From contig NZ_CANMUU010000004.1 of NCBI RefSeq assembly GCF_947501165.1, positions 124,001 to 188,000 of the forward strand: 64,000 bases of DNA. Direction: 5' to 3'. Below the pieces are notes generated by a model. That model had not been told where the DNA came from. It did no database searches and saw only the letters and a program-made list of their open reading frames with translations. A program made the position numbers and the translations under genes. Below, in pieces: positions 27,291 through 35,094 of the stretch (within the stretch, counting starts at the first letter, position 1; each line of letters begins with the position of its first letter). The DNA comes from an uncultured Allomuricauda sp. GTDB taxonomy: Bacteria > Bacteroidota > Bacteroidia > Flavobacteriales > Flavobacteriaceae.

Positions 27291-28352
27291 TTACAAAATA
27301 CTTTGCACAACTTCTTTTTTTGCTTCTTTTTTGGTTCCGTCAAATCCTTCTACACCACCAACAGTGGTATATTTCATTACAAATCGCTTTCCTGGGTTAA
27401 TAAGTTGATATGCATATTGACACATCACTGCAGCTTCATGGAAACCGGAAAGTATCAATTTCAGCTTTCCTTCATAGGTGTTTACATCACCTATGGCAAA
27501 AACTCCTGGGATATTGGTTTGATAATCCTTGGCATTATTTACTTTGATGGCATTTTTTTCAATTTCCAATCCCCAATCTCCAATAGGACCTAGTTTTGGA
27601 GAAAGACCAAATAAGGGTATGAAATAATCGGTTTCCACATAGGTTTCGCCTTTGGAAACATCCTTATGCTTTATCACTACCGACTTTAGTTCGTTTTCAC
27701 CGTGTAATCCTTTCACCTCTGCCTCGGTATAGAGCTGAATTTTTCCCAATTTGGCCAATTCAGAGGCTTTTTCCACGGAATCCAAAGCTCCTCGGAATTC
27801 ATTTCTTCGGTGTACCAGGGAAACTTCGGAGGCCACATCTGCTAAATAAATGGCCCAATCCAACGCAGAATCCCCTCCGCCGGCAATCACAACTTTCTTG
27901 TCGCGATACACTTCAGGGTCTTTGATCATGTAAGCCACCCCATTATCTTCGTACTGAGCAATGTTTTCAATTTGCGGTTTTCTGGGTTCAAAAGAACCTA
28001 AACCACCAGCAATCACTACCACAGGGGCATGATGTTGTGTCCCTTTATTTGTGATCACTATAAAAGAACCATCTTCTTGTTTATCCAACTTTTCAGCACG
28101 TTCTCCCAACGTAAAGCCCGGTTCAAATGGTTTGATTTGTTCCATAAGTCTATCAACTAAATCTCCAGCTAAAATCTCAGGATAGGCAGGTATATCATAA
28201 ATTGGTTTCTTTGGATAGATTTCTGAACACTGACCTCCTGGTTGTGGAAGGGCATCAATCAAATGGCATTTCAATTTGAGTAGGCCAGCTTCAAAAACAG
28301 TAAATAATCCTGTTGGCCCAGCTCCGATAATAAGTATATCTGTTTTAATCAT
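27291..28352 (-). CDS. Thioredoxin-reductase-like ferredoxin-NAD(P)+ reductase
   Basis: A 353-residue two-dinucleotide-binding flavoprotein with GAGPTGLFTVFE (FAD) near residue 9, GGQCSEIYP, VIAGGGDSALDWA (NADPH) and the C-terminal GVFAIGDVNTYEGK. The redox CxxC of thioredoxin reductase is absent, which fits the YumC/FNR-like type that passes electrons from NADPH to ferredoxin. It ends a run with the sulfite reductase and cobA, so it likely supplies electrons for sulfite reduction; this is an inference from context. It starts 9 bases after cobA. Confidence 0.85.
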   Translation of the reverse strand: MIKTDILIIGAGPTGLFTVFEAGLLKLKCHLIDALPQPGGQCSEIYPKKPIYDIPAYPEILAGDLVDRLMEQIKPFEPGFTLGERAEKLDKQEDGSFIVITNKGTQHHAPVVVIAGGLGSFEPRKPQIENIAQYEDNGVAYMIKDPEVYRDKKVVIAGGGDSALDWAIYLADVASEVSLVHRRNEFRGALDSVEKASELAKLGKIQLYTEAEVKGLHGENELKSVVIKHKDVSKGETYVETDYFIPLFGLSPKLGPIGDWGLEIEKNAIKVNNAKDYQTNIPGVFAIGDVNTYEGKLKLILSGFHEAAVMCQYAYQLINPGKRFVMKYTTVGGVEGFDGTKKEAKKEVVQSIL

Positions 28353-28361
28353 TGTATCGCT

Positions 28362-29168
28362 TTATTCTGAAAACACTAATTCGTTGTGATTGTACTCTTT
28401 TTGGATTTTTAATATTTTTTCTCGGTGCGCAACTACTTCACCAATAACAATTATTGCAGGATTGGATAACTGCTGCTCCTTTGCCTTGTCCTCAATTGAA
28501 GCAACAGTACCAATTCCTATTTTTTCATTTTCTGTGGTTCCATTTTGAATAATGGCCACAGGAATGTCTTGTTTATTCTCTTGTCGGAACAATTCCATAA
28601 TCTCACCTAATTTGGACATACCCATTAGAATGACAACGGTTGCACTTGATTTTGCAGCCAAAGCCACATCACTGCTGAGCTTATGTTCTTTGGTAGTCCC
28701 TGTGATCACCCAAAAGCTTTCTGAAGACCCGCGCTTGGTTACAGGAATATTTTGCATGGCCGGAACTGAAACTGAAGATGATAGTCCGGGTACAACTGCG
28801 ACATCCAAACCGAAAGCTGCCGCATACTCCATTTCTTCAGCGCCTCTACCAAAAACAAAAGAATCCCCTCCCTTGAGTCGAACCACATGAAGTCCTTGGG
28901 ATGCTCTTTGAACAATCAATTCATTGATTTGCTCTTGCTGGTATCTGTAGCAGCCTTTCCTTTTTCCAACAAAAATCTTTTCAGCGTTTGGTGAATACTC
29001 AAGTAATTCGGTATCAATCAAGGCATCATATAAAACCACATCAGCGCTTTGAAGAGCCTTGACTCCTTTCAATGTTATTAAATCAACATCTCCAGGCCCA
29101 GCTCCAACCACGGTAAGCTTTCCAGTTTTTCCTCCTTCAAAGGCGTGTAAATTGTTCAAGGATTCCAT
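28362..29168 (-). CDS. cobA: Uroporphyrinogen-III C-methyltransferase
   Basis: SAM-dependent methyltransferase that makes precorrin-2, needed for the siroheme cofactor of the neighbouring sulfite reductase. The 268 residues show VGAGPGDVDLITLKGVKALQ, VVLYDAL, RLKGGDSFVFGRGAEE and VVPGLSSSVSVPA, the standard SUMT motifs. No precorrin-2 dehydrogenase/ferrochelatase domain is fused, and none is seen in the window. The ATG at 29168 follows the sulfite reductase stop by one base; a longer frame to 29189 would overlap it. Confidence 0.93.
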   Translation of the reverse strand: MESLNNLHAFEGGKTGKLTVVGAGPGDVDLITLKGVKALQSADVVLYDALIDTELLEYSPNAEKIFVGKRKGCYRYQQEQINELIVQRASQGLHVVRLKGGDSFVFGRGAEEMEYAAAFGLDVAVVPGLSSSVSVPAMQNIPVTKRGSSESFWVITGTTKEHKLSSDVALAAKSSATVVILMGMSKLGEIMELFRQENKQDIPVAIIQNGTTENEKIGIGTVASIEDKAKEQQLSNPAIIVIGEVVAHREKILKIQKEYNHNELVFSE

Positions 29169-29169
29169 A

Positions 29170-31260
29170 TTATGCTTCTTGAAGTTCAAATTGTCTATAG
29201 GCTTCGAATTTTCTCAAAACCTCTTTTGAAGTGTTTAAATAGGACTTTGCAAAATCTTCAGAAGGAGCTGTCGTGTTCATTTGCAATACCAAGTCTTCAA
29301 AACTACCTTCTAGGACTACTTTATCAGTATCCACAAAAAGTTTATCAAAATCCCTGATTATACTTGAGTGGGTGTTAGTCTTGGTTTTTTCAGCTGTAAG
29401 CAATGCTTTTGCCGAATTCACCATAGATTGGTATGAATAATAGATACTTGCAGCCCATTTTCCTGCGTGCAGAGCTTCCTCAGCATTGGCTATTTTTTCT
29501 TCGCTTTCGAAAAAGAGCGTTGCTACTAAATCAACAATTACACCTGCGCATTCCCCTATACCTATCTCCTTTTTATACTTTTCAGCATTTCCCCAGTCAA
29601 TAAAATCTTCAGCGGTCAAATTGTCCACACTGGATAAGTGTTTTAGGAAATCATAGAAATACGTTTCTCCTCTATCTGCATAATAATCCGCAAAGGACAG
29701 TCCATTTCCGTTGGCGTTAAAGTCATCCAAAATTAACCGAAGTGCCTGAGGGCCGCGTTTACTTGGTATTTTGACTACTTTATCCGCAAATCTTCCGTTT
29801 CCATTTCCAAAGTTTCCTCCTCCCAACAGAACTTGCAAAGCAGGCGCCACTAGCTTATCCTTGGTTCTGATGGACATTCCTTGAAAGCCAATATTGGCCA
29901 TATTGTGTTGACCACAGGCATTCATACAACCACTTATTTTAATGACCACATCTGGGTTGCTGATGTACTGCGGGTATTCTGCCTTTATCACTCTTTCAAG
30001 CTCAGCGGCAATTCCTGTACTGCTGGCAATACCCAAATTACAAGTATCCGTTCCTGGACAGGCTGTGATGTCCAGCGCTTTGTTATAACCCGCTTCCGTG
30101 AAGCCCAGTTTTTTCAATTCTGTGTAGAAAAAGGGTATAAGTTCTTCTTTTACATATGGAATAAGAATGTTTTGTCTTAAAGACAAGCGGATTTCCCCTG
30201 CAGCATAGTCACGCACCAGTTTGGCCAATTCCCTCGCTTTATCTGTGTAAAAATCGCCCAACATTACTTTAATCCCTATGGCTACATATCCCTCTTGTTT
30301 TTGAGGAATAAGATTGGTTGATTTCCAAGCTTCAAAATTTTCGTCTTCAATGGTTTCTACAAAAGCAGTAGCGGTATTTGCCAATTTTGGCTTTGGATAG
30401 TTTTCAACATCAATTGGATACGATTGAATAGGTACCGCCAATCTTTCTTCTTCCAATAAGACCTTGAAACCTTCCAATCCAATGTCTTTGAGCAAGAACT
30501 TCATCCGAGCTTTAGCGCGGCTTTTTCGCTCTCCATACCTATCAAAAACCCGGATTACCCCTTCCATTAATGGAACTATCTTTTCCGAAGGAAGAAAATC
30601 ATACAAAACATCAGCGTGACGAGGTTGCGAGCCCAATCCTCCACCCAACATTATTTTAAAGCCTCTTTCTCCATTTCTGATTTTGGCGATAAAGCCCAAA
30701 TCATGCATATAAGAAAGACCCGTGTCAGCATCAGTGGCGGAGAAAGAAACCTTGAATTTCCGTCCCATCTCTTGACCTATAGGATTTCTCAAAAAATACT
30801 CAAAAACAGCTTGCGCATACGGAGATACATCAAAGGGTTCATCAACATCAATACCAGCCGTTTCACTGGCTGTTACATTACGAACCGTATTTCCACAAGC
30901 TTCACGAAGCGTTACTTTATCTTTTTCCAATTGCGCCCATAATTCTGGAGTTCTATCTAAATCCACATAATGGATTTGAATATCCTGTCTTGTGGTGATA
31001 TGTAATCTGCCTGTAGAATACTCATCGGCGACATCTGAAATTCTCTCCAACTGATTCGAAGTAACCTTACCATAAGGTAATTTAATCCGTATCATCTGCA
31101 CACCAGGTTGTCTTTGACCATAAACACCACGGGCCAAACGAAGACTTCTAAATTTCTCTTCGTCAATTTTACCTTCTTTGAACTGGCGTATTTTTTTCTC
31201 CAACTCAATAATATCCTTCTCTACTATTGGGTTTTCAATTTCTGTTCTGAAGCTTTGCAT
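29170..31260 (-). CDS. Siroheme sulfite (nitrite/sulfite) reductase with C-terminal HEPN domain
   Basis: Reduces sulfite to sulfide with six electrons; cytosolic. The 696 residues hold two ferredoxin-like half-domains and two siroheme/4Fe-4S half-domains. The cluster cysteines are Cys401 and Cys407 (CPGTDTC) and Cys445 and Cys449 (CMNAC). From about residue 570 on there is an extra helical HEPN-like domain (EEALHAGKWAASIYYSYQSM), which ordinary CysI/NirA enzymes lack. Position in a cys cluster favours sulfite over nitrite as substrate. An operator-like site CCTAT-N7-ATAGG lies 14 bases upstream of the ATG (31275-31291). Confidence 0.9.
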   Translation of the reverse strand: MQSFRTEIENPIVEKDIIELEKKIRQFKEGKIDEEKFRSLRLARGVYGQRQPGVQMIRIKLPYGKVTSNQLERISDVADEYSTGRLHITTRQDIQIHYVDLDRTPELWAQLEKDKVTLREACGNTVRNVTASETAGIDVDEPFDVSPYAQAVFEYFLRNPIGQEMGRKFKVSFSATDADTGLSYMHDLGFIAKIRNGERGFKIMLGGGLGSQPRHADVLYDFLPSEKIVPLMEGVIRVFDRYGERKSRAKARMKFLLKDIGLEGFKVLLEEERLAVPIQSYPIDVENYPKPKLANTATAFVETIEDENFEAWKSTNLIPQKQEGYVAIGIKVMLGDFYTDKARELAKLVRDYAAGEIRLSLRQNILIPYVKEELIPFFYTELKKLGFTEAGYNKALDITACPGTDTCNLGIASSTGIAAELERVIKAEYPQYISNPDVVIKISGCMNACGQHNMANIGFQGMSIRTKDKLVAPALQVLLGGGNFGNGNGRFADKVVKIPSKRGPQALRLILDDFNANGNGLSFADYYADRGETYFYDFLKHLSSVDNLTAEDFIDWGNAEKYKKEIGIGECAGVIVDLVATLFFESEEKIANAEEALHAGKWAASIYYSYQSMVNSAKALLTAEKTKTNTHSSIIRDFDKLFVDTDKVVLEGSFEDLVLQMNTTAPSEDFAKSYLNTSKEVLRKFEAYRQFELQEA

Positions 31261-31274
31261 ATTACTCTTTTTTT

Positions 31275-31291
31275 CCTATCAATTTAATAGG
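31275..31291. promoter_or_regulatory. Operator-like site 1 (Rrf2-regulon candidate)
   Basis: CCTATCAATTTAATAGG, a 17-base inverted repeat (CCTAT / ATAGG) followed by TTAAT. It is nearly the same as site 2 in front of the DUF2061-cysHDN operon and lies at almost the same distance from the start codon (14 against 13 bases). Confidence 0.6.
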
Positions 31292-31338
31292 TTAATAATC
31301 TGTCTGTATTCTATAACATTCATTACAATGAAAGTGGA

Positions 31339-32586
31339 TTAATTTATAAATCCTACCCCAGCCGTATTATTTGTGCGGCCGTCTAAAATGATAAAGGAAC
31401 CATTGGTACGATGATCTTTGAAACGATCGTAGAAAATGGGTTTGTTCAATCGTAAATGTACTTTGGCGATATCATTCATTTGAAGCGCATTTATGTTTTC
31501 CTCTATGCCTGAATAATCGGGATGTATTTTATGTTCAATAGCATCGACCTTTGCCAATACTTTGTTCACCCCATGTTGCACCACATATTTTCCTCCTGTA
31601 ACAAGACTGTTGGAATCCATCCATGATACCGTAGCGGTCAACTGTTTTTCAACGGTTGGCAGATCACCTACCTTTACCAACATATCGCCCCTACTTACAT
31701 TCACCTCATCTTCCAAAGTAATGGTCACCGAGGAACGCCTTGGGGCGGTCCGATATTCTTGGTCATGGAAATAAATGTTTTTGATACGGCTTTGTGTCAT
31801 GGATGGTAGAACCACTACCTCATCACCTGCATTCAACTCGCCTCCATATACTTTACCTGCAAATCCACGAAAATCATGGAATTCTTCCGTTTTTGGACGA
31901 ATCACATACTGTACCGGAAATCTTGGCGTACCCACATTGGATACTGCAGCCAAATCCAAACCTTCCAGATGTTCCAGTATGGTTTCTCCTGAATACCAAG
32001 GTGTATTTTGGGATTTGGAGACCACATTGTCTCCTTTTAAGGCGCTAATAGGAACAAAGGTGATTTTTTGGTCTACATAATCACGCTTGCCCATCAATTG
32101 TTCAAAATCAGATTTAATGGCATTGTATCTCTCCTCAGAAAAGTCTACTAAATCCATTTTATTGATGGCAACAATCACTTCTTTTACACGCAAAAGGTTA
32201 TTGATAAAAAAGTGCCTATTGGTCTGTTCTATTACGCCTTTTCGAGCGTCAATCAAAATGATGGCGGCTTGTGATGTTGAAGCACCCGTAACCATGTTTC
32301 GGGTATATTCCACATGGCCCGGGGTATCCGCAATGATGTAACTCTTCTTGGGCGTGGAAAAATAAATATGCGCCACATCTATGGTGATTCCTTGTTCTCT
32401 TTCAGCTACCAGTCCATCGGTAGCTAACGAAAAATCCAAATAATCATATCCTTTTTGCCTACTGGTCTTCTCTATGGCTTCTAGTTTATCATCGGTCAAT
32501 GATTTTGTATCATAAAGCAACCTGCCTATAAGGGTACTTTTACCATCGTCCACACTTCCTGCCGTTGCTATTTTTAAAACTTCCAT
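31339..32586 (-). CDS. cysN: Sulfate adenylyltransferase subunit 1 (GTPase)
   Basis: GTP-hydrolysing subunit that drives adenylation of sulfate to APS with CysD. EF-Tu-like motifs: AGSVDDGKST (9-18), DTPGHVEY, NKMD, followed by beta-barrel domains; 415 residues. It lacks the C-terminal APS kinase (CysC) fusion found in some bacteria. It follows cysD by 18 bases on the same strand and belongs to the DUF2061-cysH-cysD-cysN unit. Confidence 0.94.
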   Translation of the reverse strand: MEVLKIATAGSVDDGKSTLIGRLLYDTKSLTDDKLEAIEKTSRQKGYDYLDFSLATDGLVAEREQGITIDVAHIYFSTPKKSYIIADTPGHVEYTRNMVTGASTSQAAIILIDARKGVIEQTNRHFFINNLLRVKEVIVAINKMDLVDFSEERYNAIKSDFEQLMGKRDYVDQKITFVPISALKGDNVVSKSQNTPWYSGETILEHLEGLDLAAVSNVGTPRFPVQYVIRPKTEEFHDFRGFAGKVYGGELNAGDEVVVLPSMTQSRIKNIYFHDQEYRTAPRRSSVTITLEDEVNVSRGDMLVKVGDLPTVEKQLTATVSWMDSNSLVTGGKYVVQHGVNKVLAKVDAIEHKIHPDYSGIEENINALQMNDIAKVHLRLNKPIFYDRFKDHRTNGSFIILDGRTNNTAGVGFIN

Positions 32587-32604
32587 TTTGTTTTGATTGA
32601 TTTA

Positions 32605-33582
32605 TTAGAAGTACCCTTCTTGTTTTCTTTTTTCCATCGCCGCCTCGGAGCGTTTATCATCTATTCGAGCACCTCTCTCAGAGATTTTTGAGTCTCGTAT
32701 CTCTGAAACGACCTTTTGAATCGTATTCGCATGAGATTCAACCGCTGCCGTACACGACATATCCCCTACCGTTCTGAACCTTACCATCCGTTCCTGTACT
32801 TCTTCGTCCTCTGAGCGAAAGACTATATCATCCTCTGCCGACCAAATCAACCCATCTCGCAAGAACGTTTTTCTTTTATGTGCAAAATAGATAGATGGTA
32901 TTTCAATATCTTCTTTTTCAATGTAGCTCCATACATCCAACTCGGTCCAATTACTGATTGGAAACACACGTACGTTCTGGCCTATTTCAATTTGCCCGTT
33001 CAACATGTCGAAAAGTTCAGGGCGTTGGTTTTTCTCATCCCACTGGCCAAAGTCATCACGAACAGAAAAAATACGTTCTTTGGCTCTTGCCTTTTCTTCG
33101 TCCCTTCTTGCTCCTCCAATACAGGCATCGAATTTGAATTCCTCAATAGCATCTAGGAGCGTAGTTGTCTGAAGCATATTACGACTAGCATATTTTCCAG
33201 TTTCTTCAATTACTTTTCCTTGATCAATCGAATCCTGTACATTGCGTACAATCAATTCCACACCTAATTCTTCAACCATTTTATCACGAAACTCTATGGT
33301 TTCAGGGAAGTTATGTCCCGTGTCGATATGCATCAACGGAAAAGGAATTTTAGCTGGCCAAAACGCTTTTTGCGCTAAACGGACCAAGGTGATGGAATCC
33401 TTACCTCCCGAAAAGAGCAAAACGGGTTTTTCAAACTGGGCCGCTACCTCCCTAAAAATATAAATGGCTTCATGCTCTAAAGCATTAGCATTTGGTCTAT
33501 CCACTAATTTGGCAACCTCGGGTTCTTTTATTTTTTCTAAAACTGTGTTCACTTTGTATTGATTTAGGTGTGTAACCCGCAT
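32605..33582 (-). CDS. cysD: Sulfate adenylyltransferase subunit 2
   Basis: Catalytic subunit forming APS from ATP and sulfate. PP-loop FSGGKDSITLVRLA near residues 57-70, then HIDTGHNFPETIEFRD, GGARRDEEKARAKER and the C-terminal RGARIDDKRSEAAMEKRKQEGYF region in parts. At 325 residues it is about 20 longer than usual, because the ATG at 33582 overlaps the cysH stop by 19 bases; a GTG at 33552 would give the usual length and remains possible. Confidence 0.94.
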   Translation of the reverse strand: MRVTHLNQYKVNTVLEKIKEPEVAKLVDRPNANALEHEAIYIFREVAAQFEKPVLLFSGGKDSITLVRLAQKAFWPAKIPFPLMHIDTGHNFPETIEFRDKMVEELGVELIVRNVQDSIDQGKVIEETGKYASRNMLQTTTLLDAIEEFKFDACIGGARRDEEKARAKERIFSVRDDFGQWDEKNQRPELFDMLNGQIEIGQNVRVFPISNWTELDVWSYIEKEDIEIPSIYFAHKRKTFLRDGLIWSAEDDIVFRSEDEEVQERMVRFRTVGDMSCTAAVESHANTIQKVVSEIRDSKISERGARIDDKRSEAAMEKRKQEGYF

Positions 33583-34187
33583 TCTCTATTTTCCAAAACC
33601 TTAGTCGGGTCAAAATATTTATGTTCATTGGGCAATCCGAGTTGCTCCAAGTAGGCATCCAATTGTGTATCGCTCCAATAGTAAAAAGGGCTAACTTTTA
33701 GCACACCATCCTTACTAAGGCTCAATATGTCCAATGAGTCCCGATGTGCTGTTTGCCCATTGCGAAGATTTGTGAACCAAACATCTGGTTTGTGTTCTTG
33801 CATGGCCCGTTTGAATGGTTCCAATTTTACCTGCTCTGTAAAAACAGCATGTTTTGGATCATCAATTTGAGGTATGCCCATTATTGCATCCCGATGCGCC
33901 GCACTTTGTTTGGGAACGTATAATTTGATATTCAATCCCAAGCGAGTAATCAAATCCTCTGCATGTCTATAGGTGTTTGGTGTATTGTATCCTGTATCGC
34001 ACCAAATGACCGGTATATCTATATCGGCATAAGTAACTGCATTTAAAATTGCTACTTCATAAGGTCTAAAATTGGTAGTCACCACTGGAGACTTTGCGTA
34101 TTGTAGCGCCCACTCAACAATAGTTTGGGGTTCAGACTTCCTAAACTTTTGATTTAATTCAATTATTTCCTTTTCAGTTATTGCCAT
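33564..34187 (-). CDS. cysH: Phosphoadenosine phosphosulfate reductase
   Basis: Reduces activated sulfate to sulfite using thioredoxin. 207 residues with an N-terminal nucleotide-binding PP-loop-like block (VVTTNFRPYEVAIL), IWCDTGYNTP, and the catalytic C-terminal ECGLHT. There are no CC/CxxC pairs, so it should lack the 4Fe-4S cluster of APS reductases and prefer PAPS. That needs an APS kinase, which I do not see in the window. The ATG at 34187 leaves 11 bases after the DUF2061 stop; the longer frame to 34226 would overlap it. Confidence 0.9.
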   Translation of the reverse strand: MAITEKEIIELNQKFRKSEPQTIVEWALQYAKSPVVTTNFRPYEVAILNAVTYADIDIPVIWCDTGYNTPNTYRHAEDLITRLGLNIKLYVPKQSAAHRDAIMGIPQIDDPKHAVFTEQVKLEPFKRAMQEHKPDVWFTNLRNGQTAHRDSLDILSLSKDGVLKVSPFYYWSDTQLDAYLEQLGLPNEHKYFDPTKVLENRECGLHT

Positions 34188-34198
34188 AAGCTCATTCT

Positions 34199-34462
34199 TT
34201 ATCTTCCCCAATTGATTCGATTCCAAATTCTTTCATGAAAAAAGTAGAGCACCATTTTGGTCACTAACTCCACCATACCTATCGAAAAAGCCAACGAAAG
34301 TGTTCCAGTGATTATCCATGAAATCAATATGGTATCCAGCGTACCTACAATTCTCCAACTAACGGATTTGGCAATACTACGTTTTGGTTTTTCAGAGGTT
34401 TTGTCTTTGCTATAAGTAGCCTTAGCTTCGTTATTATTGACTAAAAGTTGGTCTGCAATCAT
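34199..34462 (-). CDS. DUF2061 small membrane protein
   Basis: An 87-residue protein with a polar N-terminus and a C-terminal DUF2061 domain with two predicted membrane segments (SWRIVGTLDTILISWIITG and a second around LAFSIGMVELVTKMVLYFF). It is the first gene of the cysH-cysD-cysN unit, so a role in sulfate uptake or sulfur metabolism is suggested only by position. The ATG is 13 bases after operator-like site 2. Confidence 0.82.
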   Translation of the reverse strand: MIADQLLVNNNEAKATYSKDKTSEKPKRSIAKSVSWRIVGTLDTILISWIITGTLSLAFSIGMVELVTKMVLYFFHERIWNRINWGR

Positions 34463-34475
34463 GATTTTCTAATTT

Positions 34476-34492
34476 CCTATGGATTTAATAGG
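34476..34492. promoter_or_regulatory. Operator-like site 2 (Rrf2-regulon candidate)
   Basis: CCTATGGATTTAATAGG, an inverted repeat of the same layout as site 1, followed by TTAAT. It begins 5 bases downstream of a -7 element (34498-34505), so a bound protein would cover the transcription start of the cys operon. Confidence 0.65.
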
Positions 34493-34497
34493 TTAAT

Positions 34498-34505
34498 CAA
34501 AAGTA
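34498..34505 (-). promoter_or_regulatory. -7 element of the DUF2061-cysHDN operon
   Basis: TACTTTTG on the minus strand matches TAnnTTTG, 36-43 bases before the first ATG. A TTG occurs 16 bases further upstream, shorter than the usual 19-22 spacing, so the -33 element is uncertain. Confidence 0.45.
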
Positions 34506-34555
34506 GAAGTATTTATTAAAGCAAATCGTTAAAACATAGATAAAATTATAATTAT

Positions 34556-34572
34556 CCTATAGTTTTAGTAGA
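34556..34572. promoter_or_regulatory. Operator-like site 3 (Rrf2-regulon candidate)
   Basis: CCTATAGTTTTAGTAGA, a weaker copy of sites 1 and 2 with the same 17-base layout and a following TTATTAA. It lies 80 bases from site 2 in the same intergenic region, upstream of the cys operon promoter. Confidence 0.45.
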
Positions 34573-34637
34573 TTATTAAATAAATATTGAAAAGTTTATC
34601 AAATTCTTATTCCAATCTGCTTTTAAGAAAAATTCTC

Positions 34638-35048
34638 TTAAGAAATCAAGTCGGCAAGGGTATTATTTCTGTATACTTCCAGTGCACTATCCCTAACTTG
34701 GAGCATTAATTTATTCACGGAACATTTATTTTCATCCGGGCAATCATCACATTTTTCGTAGAAATTAAGGCTTACACATGGCACCATTGCAATAGGTCCC
34801 TCAAGCACGCGCATTACCGAAGTCATGGGAATATCCTTAGGATCTTTTATTAAGTAGTAACCTCCACCTTTGCCTTTTTTTGAACCAAGAAACCCATTGC
34901 GACGTAGTGTAAGTAAAATGCTTTCCAAGAACTTCTGTGAAATGTTTTCGTGTTTTGCAATCTCGGCGATTTGCACCGGAGTTTTGCTATCTATTGAAGC
35001 TAGATATGTTAGGGCTTTAAGACCATATTTTGTCTTCTTGGAGAGCAT
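34638..35048 (-). CDS. Rrf2-family transcriptional regulator
   Basis: A 136-residue winged-helix Rrf2 protein: MLSKKTKYGLKALTYLA at the N-terminus, the recognition helix region ENISQKFLESILLTLRRNGFL (in parts), SKKGKGGGYYL, and a C-terminal set of four cysteines (91, 100, 103, 109) that could bind a metal or Fe-S cluster or sense thiols. It lies next to the sulfate assimilation operon, which carries repeated inverted-repeat sites, so a CymR-like role in cysteine metabolism is likely but inferred. A separate inverted repeat ATAGGG-N14-CCCTAT (35058-35083) precedes its ATG by 9 bases. Confidence 0.88.
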   Translation of the reverse strand: MLSKKTKYGLKALTYLASIDSKTPVQIAEIAKHENISQKFLESILLTLRRNGFLGSKKGKGGGYYLIKDPKDIPMTSVMRVLEGPIAMVPCVSLNFYEKCDDCPDENKCSVNKLMLQVRDSALEVYRNNTLADLIS

Positions 35049-35094
35049 CTCACGAATATAGGGAAAATTAGCTAGTACCCTATTTCACGGACAG

